A stretch of DNA of 64,000 bases from Hafnia alvei (GCF_964063325.1 NZ_OZ061317.1:1-64000); one strand, 5' to 3'; shown: positions 7,686-15,859, numbered from the stretch's first letter. Notes: generated from the sequence alone by a model not told the origin. Program-made: numbers and translations.

Positions 7686-8270
7686 TTACTGACTTAAGGC
7701 CTGCTGAATTTCCTGGCACAGTATCGTGAACGCATAAGGATCAAAGCGGTTGGCTATCAGTCGACTGGGGTCAATGGGAACTTCAAAGGTCTCCTCGGAC
7801 TTTATGTCATTATTATAGGAAAACAGGATGGTACCTGGATTTAATATATTGAAATAGGTAACACCTAACTCAAAAACAGATTCGGAGGAATAAAGCTCAA
7901 ACTTCTGTGCTTTATTGTTATAGGCAATCATATAAATATTATAATTCTCTTTCTTAAAGAATTCTGCCAGTAACTCAATGGTGTTGCGGGCATTTTGTGC
8001 TATCCCATTCGCATTGGGTCCCTGGGCGTTATGTACCTTTAACTCGGCCAAAGCATATTGAGCGCCGCTGAATATGCTTGCTAAAAATTTCTTACGTTCC
8101 ATCATATTGCCTCTGGCTAAATCCCTTCTGGGACTGTAAAGAGTTCCGTCAACAATGATCCAGTCATCGTTAACCCATTTTGTAACTTGTTGAGGGGTAA
8201 CACTCATACTTTTAGCAAAAGCAGATTTATTCCCGTCAAAGAAAAGATCGATATGTTCAGAAAGCTTCAT
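7686..8270 (-). CDS. Cro/CI-type HTH regulator with unknown C-terminal domain
   Basis: The start is placed at the ATG 8268-8270 (MKLSEHIDLFFDGNKSAFAK) with AGG 7 nt upstream; the longer open frame begins in an AT-rich operator region and has no ribosome binding site. The 194-aa protein has a helix-turn-helix in residues 1-50 (NKSAFAKSMSVTPQQVTKWV), followed by a linker and an alpha/beta C-terminal half without a known family. A perfect palindrome at 8305-8323 lies 35 nt upstream, suggesting autoregulation, and an identical half-site occurs before the divergent gene at 8562. Confidence 0.7.
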   Translation of the reverse strand: MKLSEHIDLFFDGNKSAFAKSMSVTPQQVTKWVNDDWIIVDGTLYSPRRDLARGNMMERKKFLASIFSGAQYALAELKVHNAQGPNANGIAQNARNTIELLAEFFKKENYNIYMIAYNNKAQKFELYSSESVFELGVTYFNILNPGTILFSYNNDIKSEETFEVPIDPSRLIANRFDPYAFTILCQEIQQALSQ

Positions 8271-8304
8271 AACTAACCTGTTTGACTGTTTCAACACCAA
8301 CAAC

Positions 8305-8346
8305 ATAATCAATATTTGATTATATATCAACAAAAATTGATTATAT
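8305..8346. promoter_or_regulatory. Operator-like palindrome plus extra half-site
   Basis: ATAATCAA (8305-8312) and TTGATTAT (8316-8323) form a perfect inverted repeat with a 3-bp spacer. TTGATTATAT recurs at 8337-8346, 21 bp (two helical turns) from 8316. A further ATAATCAA lies at 8540-8547 just before the gene at 8562. The likely ligand is the HTH protein encoded at 7686-8270. Confidence 0.6.
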
Positions 8347-8561
8347 CTTTCATTCAGCACCGGAACTGCCAGAAATCGGATCTGCGTGATGAGAAAGGCG
8401 TAAGAGATATGATTTTACATAAAACACATAAAATCATACTAGATGTGATATTTGTCATAATACATAAATGCATACCTGATATGATATTCACCAAAGTAGA
8501 GATAAATTATTCGCTATATGATTTTACCTATTAATGTACATAATCAAACGGAGCATGCAGG

Positions 8562-8831
8562 ATGGATGAAAAAGTATACTTTCGCCTCAGCTATGAAACG
8601 ATGACCGGCGATACGGAAGACTTCATTAACGCATGTCTTGAACGGGCAAACCGTGCGGACTGCAACGATACCGATGCGGAGATTGCCCGCGCACGCAGCG
8701 CCATTGAACTCTGGTACTGTCTGGCGCTGGCGGGGCGTGCCCCAGACGACGTCGCCGACAGGGACCATCTGCGGTTCACCGAAATGCTCCTGCGCGCCCC
8801 GACCGCAGAACAACGCGCATGTCAGCAGTAA
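8562..8831 (+). CDS. Hypothetical plasmid protein
   Basis: An 89-aa acidic protein with ATG at 8562 and GGAG 9 nt upstream. It is GC rich compared with the AT-rich region before it. No domain is recognised; it looks all-helical (RARSAIELWYCLALAGRAPDD). Its last 13 nt overlap the start of the following gene, so the two are likely translationally coupled. Other frames over this stretch are open too because of the GC content, but this one has the ribosome binding site. Confidence 0.6.
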   Translation: MDEKVYFRLSYETMTGDTEDFINACLERANRADCNDTDAEIARARSAIELWYCLALAGRAPDDVADRDHLRFTEMLLRAPTAEQRACQQ

Positions 8832-9412
8832 CCTCCCGCGGGCCGTCGCCGCTGCAACGACGGGTGCTGATTGTGCTGGCTGCAATGGAACAACGGGGGA
8901 CACACCGCGTCCGTACCCGAGATTTAGAGCATCTGCTGGCGCAGGGTGGGGAGGTTCCGGTCTATGGACCCAACCTGCGCGCCTCCTGCCGCCGGATGGA
9001 AACCGCAGGCTGGCTGCGTACCCTGCGGGCACCCAATTTGCAGCTGGCCGTGGAATTAACCGAGACGGGACGAGAGCTTGCCGTGCCTCTGCTCATCGAG
9101 GAACAAGACCGCTGTGAAGCTGAGCGTCGGGCAAGCGAAGTCAGAATGCTCCCGATGAGGGGATCACGTCCAACACAACTCACAGAGAAAGCACCGATAG
9201 ACATCCCCGTTGAGCTTGACGGTAACCGGCATACCGCTTGGCGTGGGGTTTATGTCATCCATCTTGATGGCTCAACCTGCCTGCAGCTGTGGAACGCCGC
9301 TGGCCAAATGAGCCGCCTCGAGGGTGACCCTTTACAGGTCGCCACGTGGCTACAAGCATGCCATGACGCGGGGTTAGATCTACGCGTACAAATTAATGAA
9401 AGTCACACTTAA
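8819..9412 (+). CDS. Winged-helix-like plasmid protein, unknown function
   Basis: A 197-aa protein starting with ATG inside the previous gene, without its own ribosome binding site. Residues 10-75 look like a winged helix (LQRRVLIVLAAMEQRGTHRVRTRDLEHLL, then RRMETAGWLRTLRAPN and a beta wing LAVELTETG). The C-terminal part (residues 130-195) contains a hydrophobic alpha/beta segment (WRGVYVIHLDGSTCLQLWNAAG). The frame stays open for 25 sense codons after its TAA stop (see 9413-9490), so the protein may be a truncated form of a longer one with an acidic tail. Confidence 0.6.
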   Translation: MSAVTSRGPSPLQRRVLIVLAAMEQRGTHRVRTRDLEHLLAQGGEVPVYGPNLRASCRRMETAGWLRTLRAPNLQLAVELTETGRELAVPLLIEEQDRCEAERRASEVRMLPMRGSRPTQLTEKAPIDIPVELDGNRHTAWRGVYVIHLDGSTCLQLWNAAGQMSRLEGDPLQVATWLQACHDAGLDLRVQINESHT

Positions 9413-9490
9413 GCCGATGTCATCGATGCTCAGTGGCCAGCTAACCTAACCCCGACTCGTCCGAGCGAAGACGAAGACGAAGAACAATAA
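9413..9490 (+). other. In-frame extension after the stop of the preceding gene
   Basis: Directly after the TAA at 9410-9412 the same frame reads 25 sense codons, ending with an acidic tail PSEDEDEEQ and a TAA at 9488-9490. An acidic tail is what one expects at the end of a nucleic-acid-binding protein. Either the first TAA is a recent nonsense mutation or it is read through at low level. Confidence 0.4.
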
Positions 9491-9701
9491 CTAAATAAGT
9501 TTTATCAAAAGGTACAACGAGTCACTTAAAGAAATGTCTTGGGTCAGCACGCTCATATCAGGATGTAATCTCATTACACCCGCTATCGCCCTGATACTGC
9601 CCCCTATATTGAATTCTTGTTATCCAGTTACAGCCTTGTTTTGTTTAGTATTATTATTTCCAATTTAAACGAATTAATATCTTACTCAAAAAGGAGTTGT
9701 T

Positions 9702-10394
9702 ATGCCTTGGTCTGTTATTAGAAAGGATTTTACACATAGTGATAGCGTCAAATGTGCTTTTAAGTGCAATCAACCTATAACAAGTGGTGTTGCTTTTGTT
9801 GTTCAGGATGAAGATGGTAATTCAGGGTTTTGTGGGAGTACATGTGTTAAGAAAGCACAAAACTATACTGACATTAAATCCATACCTAACTTCACATCGG
9901 CAACATTCATACAAAACGTAAACGGTGGTGGCAACGGAAACGGAAACGGTGGGAATATAGGAGGCTATACAGTTGATAATCGCCAGATTGCAATTACGTA
10001 CTTGCTATTAAGGTTTGAACGTTTAAGTCACTATGGAAAATTGCGTATAACCAATACTGGCAGGTTGGCGCAAATATATGCCAGATACCAAACAGATCCA
10101 CAAATATCTGAAACTGATGTTGACTATTTACTGAGCTGCGCAAACAACGAAACAACCTACCAGAGATTCAATTTAAGGAATCTTATGGCATTTTATAATT
10201 TAGAGAACCTTTGCAAAAAAATTGGCCGGAGTAAACATCAGAATCTGCTAACTCAAGACAAGACTGATGCATCTCGAATTGCCAGAGACTTATATACAAA
10301 CACCCAAGTTCAACCTGCAGATATACAGCTAATTAATCAAATTCTCGATAAAATTGATTTTAAATATCGTATGTCGATAAACGCATTTCAGTGA
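9702..10394 (+). CDS. Cys4 protein with Gly/Asn-rich linker, unknown function
   Basis: A 230-aa protein with AAGGAG 8 nt upstream of ATG. The N-terminus has four Cys in two pairs (VKCAFKCNQPI and GFCGSTCVKK, about residues 18-48) that look like a treble-clef or zinc-ribbon site. A short flexible linker of Gly and Asn repeats (residues 72-90) leads to an all-helical C-terminal domain (residues 95-230). The gene is AT rich (low-GC codon use) unlike the GC-rich gene before it, a sign of separate origin. No family recognised. It lies just upstream of the RepFIB-like origin. Confidence 0.6.
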   Translation: MPWSVIRKDFTHSDSVKCAFKCNQPITSGVAFVVQDEDGNSGFCGSTCVKKAQNYTDIKSIPNFTSATFIQNVNGGGNGNGNGGNIGGYTVDNRQIAITYLLLRFERLSHYGKLRITNTGRLAQIYARYQTDPQISETDVDYLLSCANNETTYQRFNLRNLMAFYNLENLCKKIGRSKHQNLLTQDKTDASRIARDLYTNTQVQPADIQLINQILDKIDFKYRMSINAFQ

Positions 10395-10548
10395 AATGAT
10401 GAAGCGCGAAGAGACAACTTCATGGCGCTACTGGCGTCGCGGTAGGTCGTAGCGTCTGAAGTTCGTATCGCCTTGATTTACGCAGCATCCGCGAAATTCA
10501 GTCCAACGAATAATCGTCAGGTCTGCTAAACGACCCAAGTTATCCTCT

Positions 10549-10557
10549 TTTTCCACA
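10549..10557 (+). other. DnaA box (origin side 1)
   Basis: TTTTCCACA fits the DnaA box consensus TTWTNCACA. It lies at the left border of the AT-rich origin region, immediately before the GATC cluster. Confidence 0.55.
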
Positions 10558-10562
10558 GCATA

Positions 10563-10636
10563 GATCTAATTATTTAGTCCTATAAGGATCTAATAAAGGA
10601 TCTATAAATGGATCTACAAGGGATCTTTAAAAGATC
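10563..10636. repeat. Cluster of six GATC-containing repeats in the replication origin
   Basis: GATC occurs at 10563, 10587, 10599, 10611, 10622 and 10633. The last five are spaced 11-12 bp, about one helical turn, inside variants of GGATCTAtaaA. The arrangement recalls the Dam-methylated heptamer (AGATCCA) array of the P1 oriR, which is the melting and methylation-sensing part of that origin. It therefore probably marks the duplex-opening region of this replicon. Confidence 0.65.
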
Positions 10637-10682
10637 TAGGTACGGATTTTACTCTAATTATCAATATCTTATACAACTTAAA

Positions 10683-10826
10683 GTTCCTTCTTTCATGCTG
10701 AAAGTTCCTTCTTTCATGTAAAAGGTTCTTAGTTGCATGCATATAGTTCCTACTATTATGCAAAAGGTTCTTGCTATCATGCATCAAGGTTCCTACTATC
10801 ATGCATGAAAAGTTCCTACATGCATG
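10683..10826 (+). repeat. Seven iterons upstream of the RepFIB-like gene
   Basis: Cores of the form GTTCCTnCTnTCATG start at 10683, 10704, 10725, 10746, 10767, 10789 and 10812, a 21-bp period relaxing to 22 and 23. The pattern (direct repeats, two helical turns apart, just before the rep gene) is that of a theta-type iteron origin and of Rep autoregulation. Copies 1 and 2 are identical; copies 3 and 5 carry GTTCTT. Confidence 0.92.
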
Positions 10827-10860
10827 CTCAACTAAAAACTGTCAGTTAACATTGACTACT

Positions 10861-10869
10861 TGTGGATAA
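10861..10869 (-). other. Consensus DnaA box overlapping the rep start region
   Basis: TGTGGATAA is the reverse complement of the perfect DnaA box TTATCCACA. It overlaps a possible GTG start of the rep gene at 10862, which argues that the real rep start is the ATG at 10877. Confidence 0.75.
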
Positions 10870-10876
10870 AATAAAA

Positions 10877-11806
10877 ATGTCTAAATATGACAGTGAGTTA
10901 AATCTACATATAGAGAAAATCAATCAGTCTTCTGGTGAAGTTGAACACATAGTTTCAACATCAACTAAAAGCATCCAGCCTTTATCATTGCTAAGACTAA
11001 GTGTCTTTACTCCTATGCAGGCAGCTGAAAAAGGTAAATTAAAAGACGTTGACGCCAGAACGCCCATTGATGCCATAAATGATTTCAGACAGCTCGAAAT
11101 AGTTGAACGCGAAGGATATTCATCTGCGGTGATCACCGGTCCAAAGCTTGATATTGAAACTGATTTTAGAGTCTGGATAGGGGTTGTTTCCGCATTTACT
11201 CATTATCCTTCTCGTAACGGTGTTATAAGCATGAGCTTTGCTGACCTAGCTAGGCTATGTGACATCGACTCGAGGCAAGTTAATAAGCGCCTCAAAGAAC
11301 GCCTAGCGCGTTCAGTATCGAAACTTAGCTCAACATCAATACGATTTTCAAAAAAGACGCCAGAGGGGGAAGCAATCGCAACAACCCACTTGATTGGTTC
11401 TTCTATCGCCGACCCCGAAGCAGACCTGGTTAAACTGGCACATGACACATTGCTTGCAGACTTTTATCAACTTGATATTAAAAGGATTCTAAAGCTAAAA
11501 GTACTCAATAATCTCAAGCGCAACGAGGTTGCAAAAGCGATATACACATTCTTAGAGGGGTTACCTAATAAACCTGGCGAGACTCAAATCGTGTCTGCAG
11601 CACGCTTGATGGCAAGATTGGACCTTAAATCCGAACCAAAGAAACAGATGTTTATTATTCGTAAGGCACTGAAAACATTGAGTGAAATAGGCTATTTATC
11701 CTATGAGGAAGGGTTCAAGCGAGTCAGTGGGAAACGAGCATTCTATTTTTCAATTCTCAAACGAGACCCCGATTTGGGTGAAAAAACTCGACTCACGGCA
11801 TCGTAA
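10877..11806 (+). CDS. repA: Replication initiator protein, RepFIB family (Rep_3-type)
   Basis: The 309-aa product follows RepFIB RepA in order: SIQPLSLLRLSVFTP near the N-terminus, VITGPKLDIETDFRVWIGVVSAF, a winged helix with FADLARLCDIDSRQVNKRLKERL, then LKLKVLNNLKRNEVAKAIYTFLEGLP and the second winged helix (AARLMARLDLKSEPKKQMFIIRKALKTLSEIGYL). Such proteins bind iterons as monomers to open the origin and repress their own promoter as dimers. Iterons flank the gene on both sides (10683-10826; 11809-11938), as in RepFIB. The start is uncertain: GTG 10862 lies in a DnaA box; ATG 10877 has only a weak GGAT. RepFIB itself is known to use a non-ATG start. Confidence 0.9.
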   Translation: MSKYDSELNLHIEKINQSSGEVEHIVSTSTKSIQPLSLLRLSVFTPMQAAEKGKLKDVDARTPIDAINDFRQLEIVEREGYSSAVITGPKLDIETDFRVWIGVVSAFTHYPSRNGVISMSFADLARLCDIDSRQVNKRLKERLARSVSKLSSTSIRFSKKTPEGEAIATTHLIGSSIADPEADLVKLAHDTLLADFYQLDIKRILKLKVLNNLKRNEVAKAIYTFLEGLPNKPGETQIVSAARLMARLDLKSEPKKQMFIIRKALKTLSEIGYLSYEEGFKRVSGKRAFYFSILKRDPDLGEKTRLTAS

Positions 11807-11808
11807 AA

Positions 11809-11938
11809 GTTCCTACATGCATGAAAAGTTCTTCCATACATGCTTTTAGTCATGAATGGATAGTGATCAGCCTTACTACTCATGCTTAAGGGCTGAGATG
11901 TGTACGTGAAGCTAGAAATTTAGCATGTGTGTAGGAAC
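11809..11938. repeat. Downstream iterons of the RepFIB-like replicon
   Basis: Two direct copies (GTTCCTACATGCATG at 11809-11823 and GTTCTTCCATACATG at 11828-11842) begin 3 nt after the rep stop codon. One inverted copy (CATGTGTGTAGGAAC) lies at 11924-11938. Downstream iterons act in copy control and incompatibility in RepFIB-type replicons. The rest of the 254-bp gap to the next gene holds no ORF. Confidence 0.85.
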
Positions 11939-12060
11939 CTTTTAGTCCCTCAAAGACTAACAGGCTCTCACTCAAAAGCTGTTTTTTCTCGTTCTTAGAT
12001 CTAAATGTAAGCGTTTATGCCTCCTGAGATAGAGCACAGCAGCTGGATAAACATCAATAC

Positions 12061-12987
12061 TTAATTAATGCAATGTGAATTGTCTTCAGTGGTAGATTTA
12101 GCCACATTCAAAACAACATTAATCAAATCAGTCACCGCTGGATTATGGTAAGCATTTTTATACCAAACTAATGCATATTTTGCTTTAGGTAATTTATCTT
12201 TGATCGGTATGGTAGAAAAATCATTTGCACCGAATGGTGCAGCCATTAATGATGATAGTACGGTGATAAAACCAGAGTAGGCAACGAGATTATAAATAGT
12301 CACAACAGAATCTGTTCTGATAACTTTATCTAAATTAAAGCCATTAACACCGAGCCAGCAATAAAGATCATTATAATAGCCCATATCGGTTTCAGGTAAT
12401 ATCCAGCGGGTATCTTTTAGTAATTTAAGATCCTCACAAGTTGAAAAAGGGGTGTTTTTTGATGTGACATACACAAATTCAGACTCGAATAAAGGGATGA
12501 TGTTTAAGTCTTGTATTGGCATATCTGGGCTTATCGTTCCTATTGCAAAGTCTAATCGTCCCTCTCGAAGCGCTGGTAAAAGCGTAGATAGTTGAGCTTC
12601 TTGCATAACTAAATTAGCATCCGGATATTTAATCCTAAACTGATTTACTATTTTTGGTAATGTAGTGAAACTAATAAGTGACGAAAATCCAAATGAAACT
12701 TCAACAGACTTGTTGTCAAATATGCGTTTCAACTCGCTCACAGACCGACTGAGTCCTTTAATTATATAACGGGAGTGAGTAAGAAAAAGTTGACCCGCAT
12801 CTGTTATCTCTATACCGACATTATTCCTAACAAATAACTCAACACCTAGAGTTGACTCTAAATCATTAATTGTTTTAGTAATCGATGGTTGTGTTAATCC
12901 TAAAGAGCGTGCTGCTGCCCTAATACCGCCACAACGAACGACTTCTTGGAATATTATTAAATGCTGTGTCTTCGGTAAATAGCTCAT
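12061..12987 (-). CDS. LysR-family transcriptional regulator
   Basis: The 308-aa protein (start ATG 12985-12987 with GGAG 6 nt upstream; a GTG lies two codons earlier) has the LysR N-terminal winged helix (FQEVVRCGGIRAAARSLGLTQPSITKTINDLESTLGVELF, residues about 12-50) and a periplasmic-binding-like effector domain (residues 90-295). It is divergent to the membrane protein / amidohydrolase operon and is very probably its regulator. Two CRP-type sites and a T-N11-A-like dyad lie in the shared intergenic region. The inducer is unknown, perhaps an acylated amino acid or its hydrolysis product. Confidence 0.9.
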   Translation of the reverse strand: MSYLPKTQHLIIFQEVVRCGGIRAAARSLGLTQPSITKTINDLESTLGVELFVRNNVGIEITDAGQLFLTHSRYIIKGLSRSVSELKRIFDNKSVEVSFGFSSLISFTTLPKIVNQFRIKYPDANLVMQEAQLSTLLPALREGRLDFAIGTISPDMPIQDLNIIPLFESEFVYVTSKNTPFSTCEDLKLLKDTRWILPETDMGYYNDLYCWLGVNGFNLDKVIRTDSVVTIYNLVAYSGFITVLSSLMAAPFGANDFSTIPIKDKLPKAKYALVWYKNAYHNPAVTDLINVVLNVAKSTTEDNSHCIN

Positions 12988-13039
12988 AAACACTCCAAGA
13001 GTTAGTTATATAACAATCAGTGTTTAATCGAAGTTTTAA

Positions 13040-13088
13040 TGTGATAAACTTCACAGATAAAATATCTTATTATGTGACATCAATCGCA
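13040..13088. promoter_or_regulatory. Two CRP-type binding sites in the divergent promoter
   Basis: TGTGA-N6-TCACA at 13040-13055 is a perfect CRP core. TGTGA-N6-TCGCA at 13073-13088 has one mismatch and lies 33 bp (three helical turns) further on. Both lie between the LysR gene and the 13263 operon, so catabolite control of this cargo is likely. Confidence 0.65.
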
Positions 13089-13172
13089 TGTGGCTATATT
13101 TATCTTTTAATTCAATAATATAGAATTCTTATTTGAAGTAAGTTCATTGATCGCAATCAATTTATATATGGG

Positions 13173-13193
13173 GTGATAAATAAATAATATCAC
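13173..13193. promoter_or_regulatory. Dyad compatible with a LysR operator
   Basis: GTGATA-N9-TATCAC forms a 21-bp dyad, 70 bp upstream of the membrane protein gene. Spacing and symmetry fit a LysR-type recognition site. Binding is inferred from position only. Confidence 0.45.
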
Positions 13194-13262
13194 GAACAAA
13201 AAATATCATCTCCCACATCATAAAAAATAGAAATATTATTAAGATCTTCTCTCTGGGATTTT

Positions 13263-14090
13263 ATGGAAGGTCTTATGTTAGCAAGTCAAGATACAATAAA
13301 CAGACACTCATTCTTGAGAATAATTACCATTACATTACTCATTGTTGTGGTATCCGAATTCATCGGAGTATCGAAACTAACTATTTCTAAAACTACTATC
13401 AGTTTCTTACCAATGTTATATGCCGTCATCATAGGCGTCGTCATCACTCCAGATATTTTAGGTAAAAGAGTTAAGTGGCTAGGAGAGTTCATTAGCAAAA
13501 AAGAAATCAGTATGACCGGTAATATTGTTATGATTGCACTGCTGCCTCTGGGGGTTAAGTACGGAACATTAGTTGGCCCTAATATTAAAGAAGTTATTAA
13601 TGCTGGCCCGGCTCTCATTTTACAAGAAATTGGTAACCTTGCTTCTGTCTTCATTGCGATTCCTGTCGCCCTTCTATTAGGAATGAAACGAGAGTGCATT
13701 GGTGCATGTTCGAGTATTTCTAGAGAGCCTTCTCTTGGTGTAATTGGCGAAAAATATGGTATAGAAAGCCCAGAAGGTACAGGCGTCTTGGGTACCTATT
13801 TGATTGGGAGCGTTATTGGTACAGTTTACTTTGGCATAATAAGCCCTTTAGGTTTGCATCTAGGGCTACATCCACTCTCGCTTGCTGTCGCTTGTGGCTT
13901 AGGATCAGGAAGTATGATGGCAGCTGCTTCAGCGTCATTGTCAGCTGCCGTTCCTGATATGTCTGGGCAAATATTAGCATTTGCTGCGACCAGTAATATG
14001 TTGGCTGCGTTTACAGGAATGTATGCACTGATTTTCTTGGCTTTACCCCTCAGCAATTTTCTCTATCGAATTTTACCTCATAAAAAATAA
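13263..14090 (+). CDS. DUF3100-like integral membrane protein
   Basis: A 275-aa protein with about eight hydrophobic segments (for example residues 18-35, 42-62, 78-98, 125-142, 175-200, 205-228, 235-265). The order of conserved pieces (LPMLYAVIIGVVITPDILG, LLPLGVKYGTLVGPNI, GKRECIGACSSISREPSLGVI, GLGSGSMMAAASASL) matches DUF3100 proteins as far as can be judged. They are thought to be transporters. ATG 13263 (GGGA upstream) or ATG 13275 (GGAAGG upstream) may be the start. It is the first gene of an operon with a small membrane protein and an M20 amidohydrolase, so uptake or export of the amidohydrolase substrate or product is the natural guess. Confidence 0.65.
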   Translation: MEGLMLASQDTINRHSFLRIITITLLIVVVSEFIGVSKLTISKTTISFLPMLYAVIIGVVITPDILGKRVKWLGEFISKKEISMTGNIVMIALLPLGVKYGTLVGPNIKEVINAGPALILQEIGNLASVFIAIPVALLLGMKRECIGACSSISREPSLGVIGEKYGIESPEGTGVLGTYLIGSVIGTVYFGIISPLGLHLGLHPLSLAVACGLGSGSMMAAASASLSAAVPDMSGQILAFAATSNMLAAFTGMYALIFLALPLSNFLYRILPHKK

Positions 14091-14110
14091 TAACATTAAT
14101 AGGTTTCACT

Positions 14111-14569
14111 ATGACATTACAAGAGCATTTAAATAACACTAAAATTATTATCCCTTGTATTTTGTTAACGTTGGTTGCCCAGTGGGTTGGGAAAGGAATG
14201 TCTCCTATTTCGGCTCTTCCCGGTGCAATTATTATATTTTTGATTGTTATTCTTTCAATGCAAATTAAGGCATGGCTACCTAAACTTCCCCTTCCTGCAT
14301 TTGCTTGGGCTACTGTCATTTCGTTGTTATTGAGTATTCCATATTCACCTATACACAATTTGTTTATGGAATATACGAATAAAATTGATTTTCTTGCTAC
14401 TACAACGCCATTACTTGCCTTTGCTGGACTTTCTGTTGGTAACAGCCTCGAAAAGCTGAAATCAATGAGTTGGAAAATTGTGATTATTTCATTGATTGTC
14501 TTTACTTCCGCATTCTTCGGCGCGGCATATGTAGCACAAGTTATTCTTCACTTTCAAGGTATTATCTAA
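14111..14569 (+). CDS. Small membrane protein, probable partner of the DUF3100-like protein
   Basis: A 152-aa protein with four or five predicted membrane spans (about residues 10-27, 35-55, 62-80, 95-110, 122-145). It starts 20 nt after the previous stop and ends 9 nt before the M20 gene, so all three are co-transcribed. No family name is certain; the size and position suggest a second subunit of a two-component carrier, as with other split membrane transporters. Confidence 0.7.
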   Translation: MTLQEHLNNTKIIIPCILLTLVAQWVGKGMSPISALPGAIIIFLIVILSMQIKAWLPKLPLPAFAWATVISLLLSIPYSPIHNLFMEYTNKIDFLATTTPLLAFAGLSVGNSLEKLKSMSWKIVIISLIVFTSAFFGAAYVAQVILHFQGII

Positions 14570-14578
14570 GAGGTTTTT

Positions 14579-15724
14579 ATGAATTCTCACGACTATCGTA
14601 ATATCGGGATAGAACATCGTCGTTTTCTTCATATGCATCCAGAACTGGGAAGAAAAGAATATGTCACCAGTGAATATTGTAGAAAACAACTTGAACAACT
14701 CGGTTATGTGATCACCCCCTGCTTTGAAACGGGGTTTATAGCCGATCTCAATATATCTCCTGATTTTCCAAAGATAGCATTTAGAGCCGATATGGATGCG
14801 CTGCCGGCGAATGAAAAGGAAGGGGAAGTTGTGTGTTCTCAAACACCTAACGCAGCTCATTTGTGTGGCCATGACCTACACATGGCTATTGCTCTAACCG
14901 CTGCGTTGATGATTGCGAATAATAAACAAAAGCTCCACACCAACATACGTTTTCTTTTTCAACCTTCCGAAGAGATGTTTCGTGGTGGCGCAAAAGGCAT
15001 GATTGATTCCGGATGTCTTGAGGGTATATCTCAAGTCTTTGGTTTACATAACGATCCGCAAATCGATACAGGGAAAATTGCTATTCGGCCAGGGATCATG
15101 TCTTCTAACGGTGACCAATTTAAATTAACCATTGAAGGCAAAAGCGCTCATGCCTCAGCACCACATCTAGGCCTCGATGCGTTATCTGAATCGGTTCGTT
15201 TACTCAATGACTTCAAAGCCATTGTCACCGATCACGTTGACCCAAACAAAGCTGCTCTCATATCTACCTGTGTGCTGAATGCTGGGGAAGCACCCAATAT
15301 TCTCGCTCGTACAGCCACGCTAGAAGGTTCTATACGTTCATTTGATATTCAGGTACAAAAAACACTCAAAGATAACTTTCTTGCTGAGATTGAAGAAACA
15401 CGCCGACGTGGCTTCACGGTTTCGCTCGATTTGCGTGGATACCCCGCAATTAATAACCACCGGGAAGATACGCAAGAAGTTATTGAAATTGCTAGCCGTG
15501 TTTTAGGAAAAAATAACGTTTTAACTGACTACCCACCGATGGTAGGTTCAGAAGATTTCTCATATTTCATAGAAAAAGTTTCTGGCGCATTTTTCTTCTT
15601 AGGTAGTGGGAACCATGCAATGGGGATCAATAATCCCTTACACTCGAATCCATTCATCGTTAACGAAGATTGTATCCTTATCGGCGCGAAATTATTTGCC
15701 GGTATCGCAGGTATCAACGATTAA
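14579..15724 (+). CDS. M20D-type amidohydrolase (AbgA/AbgB, HipO-like)
   Basis: A 381-aa cytoplasmic metallohydrolase, normal length for M20D. Visible metal ligands and motifs: HPELG (20-24), RADMDALP (69-76), Cys96-Gly-His98-Asp (AHLCGHD), Glu131-Glu132 (PSEEMFRGGA), His157 (GLHND), the dimerisation-domain motif GKSAHASAPHLGLDAL (187-202) and a late His355 (NPLHSNPF). Enzymes of this group cleave N-acyl or N-benzoyl amino acids and p-aminobenzoyl-glutamate. AGAGG stands 6 nt before the ATG. Last gene of the LysR-flanked operon; a terminator follows at 15763. Confidence 0.92.
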   Translation: MNSHDYRNIGIEHRRFLHMHPELGRKEYVTSEYCRKQLEQLGYVITPCFETGFIADLNISPDFPKIAFRADMDALPANEKEGEVVCSQTPNAAHLCGHDLHMAIALTAALMIANNKQKLHTNIRFLFQPSEEMFRGGAKGMIDSGCLEGISQVFGLHNDPQIDTGKIAIRPGIMSSNGDQFKLTIEGKSAHASAPHLGLDALSESVRLLNDFKAIVTDHVDPNKAALISTCVLNAGEAPNILARTATLEGSIRSFDIQVQKTLKDNFLAEIEETRRRGFTVSLDLRGYPAINNHREDTQEVIEIASRVLGKNNVLTDYPPMVGSEDFSYFIEKVSGAFFFLGSGNHAMGINNPLHSNPFIVNEDCILIGAKLFAGIAGIND

Positions 15725-15762
15725 ACATATAAAAATGAAGCTATAGCCATCACCAGTGGTGT

Positions 15763-15798
15763 AAACACCTTATTAGTTATACTGATAAGGTGTTTTTA
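15763..15798 (+). terminator. Terminator of the amidohydrolase operon
   Basis: AAACACCTTAT (15763-15773) pairs with ATAAGGTGTTT (15785-15795), and the 3' side runs into a T tract. It lies 39 nt after the M20 stop codon. Confidence 0.8.
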
Positions 15799-15809
15799 AT
15801 TTCTAACTG

Positions 15810-15836
15810 AATACCACGTCCATAGGACGTGGTATT
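15810..15836. repeat. Perfect 12-bp inverted repeat
   Basis: AATACCACGTCC (15810-15821) and GGACGTGGTATT (15825-15836) with a 3-bp centre. No T run follows. It may be a REP-like element or the end of a lost insertion (IS200/IS605-type ends form such hairpins), marking the right border of the cargo island. Confidence 0.6.
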
Positions 15837-15859
15837 AGGCATTTTGGCTCTGCCAGTAA

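Noticed and set aside
8544..9117. Competing frames over the genes at 8562 and 8819 on both strands
   Set aside because: GC-rich DNA leaves several frames open. Only the 8562/8819 pair has a good ribosome binding site and a coupled overlap.
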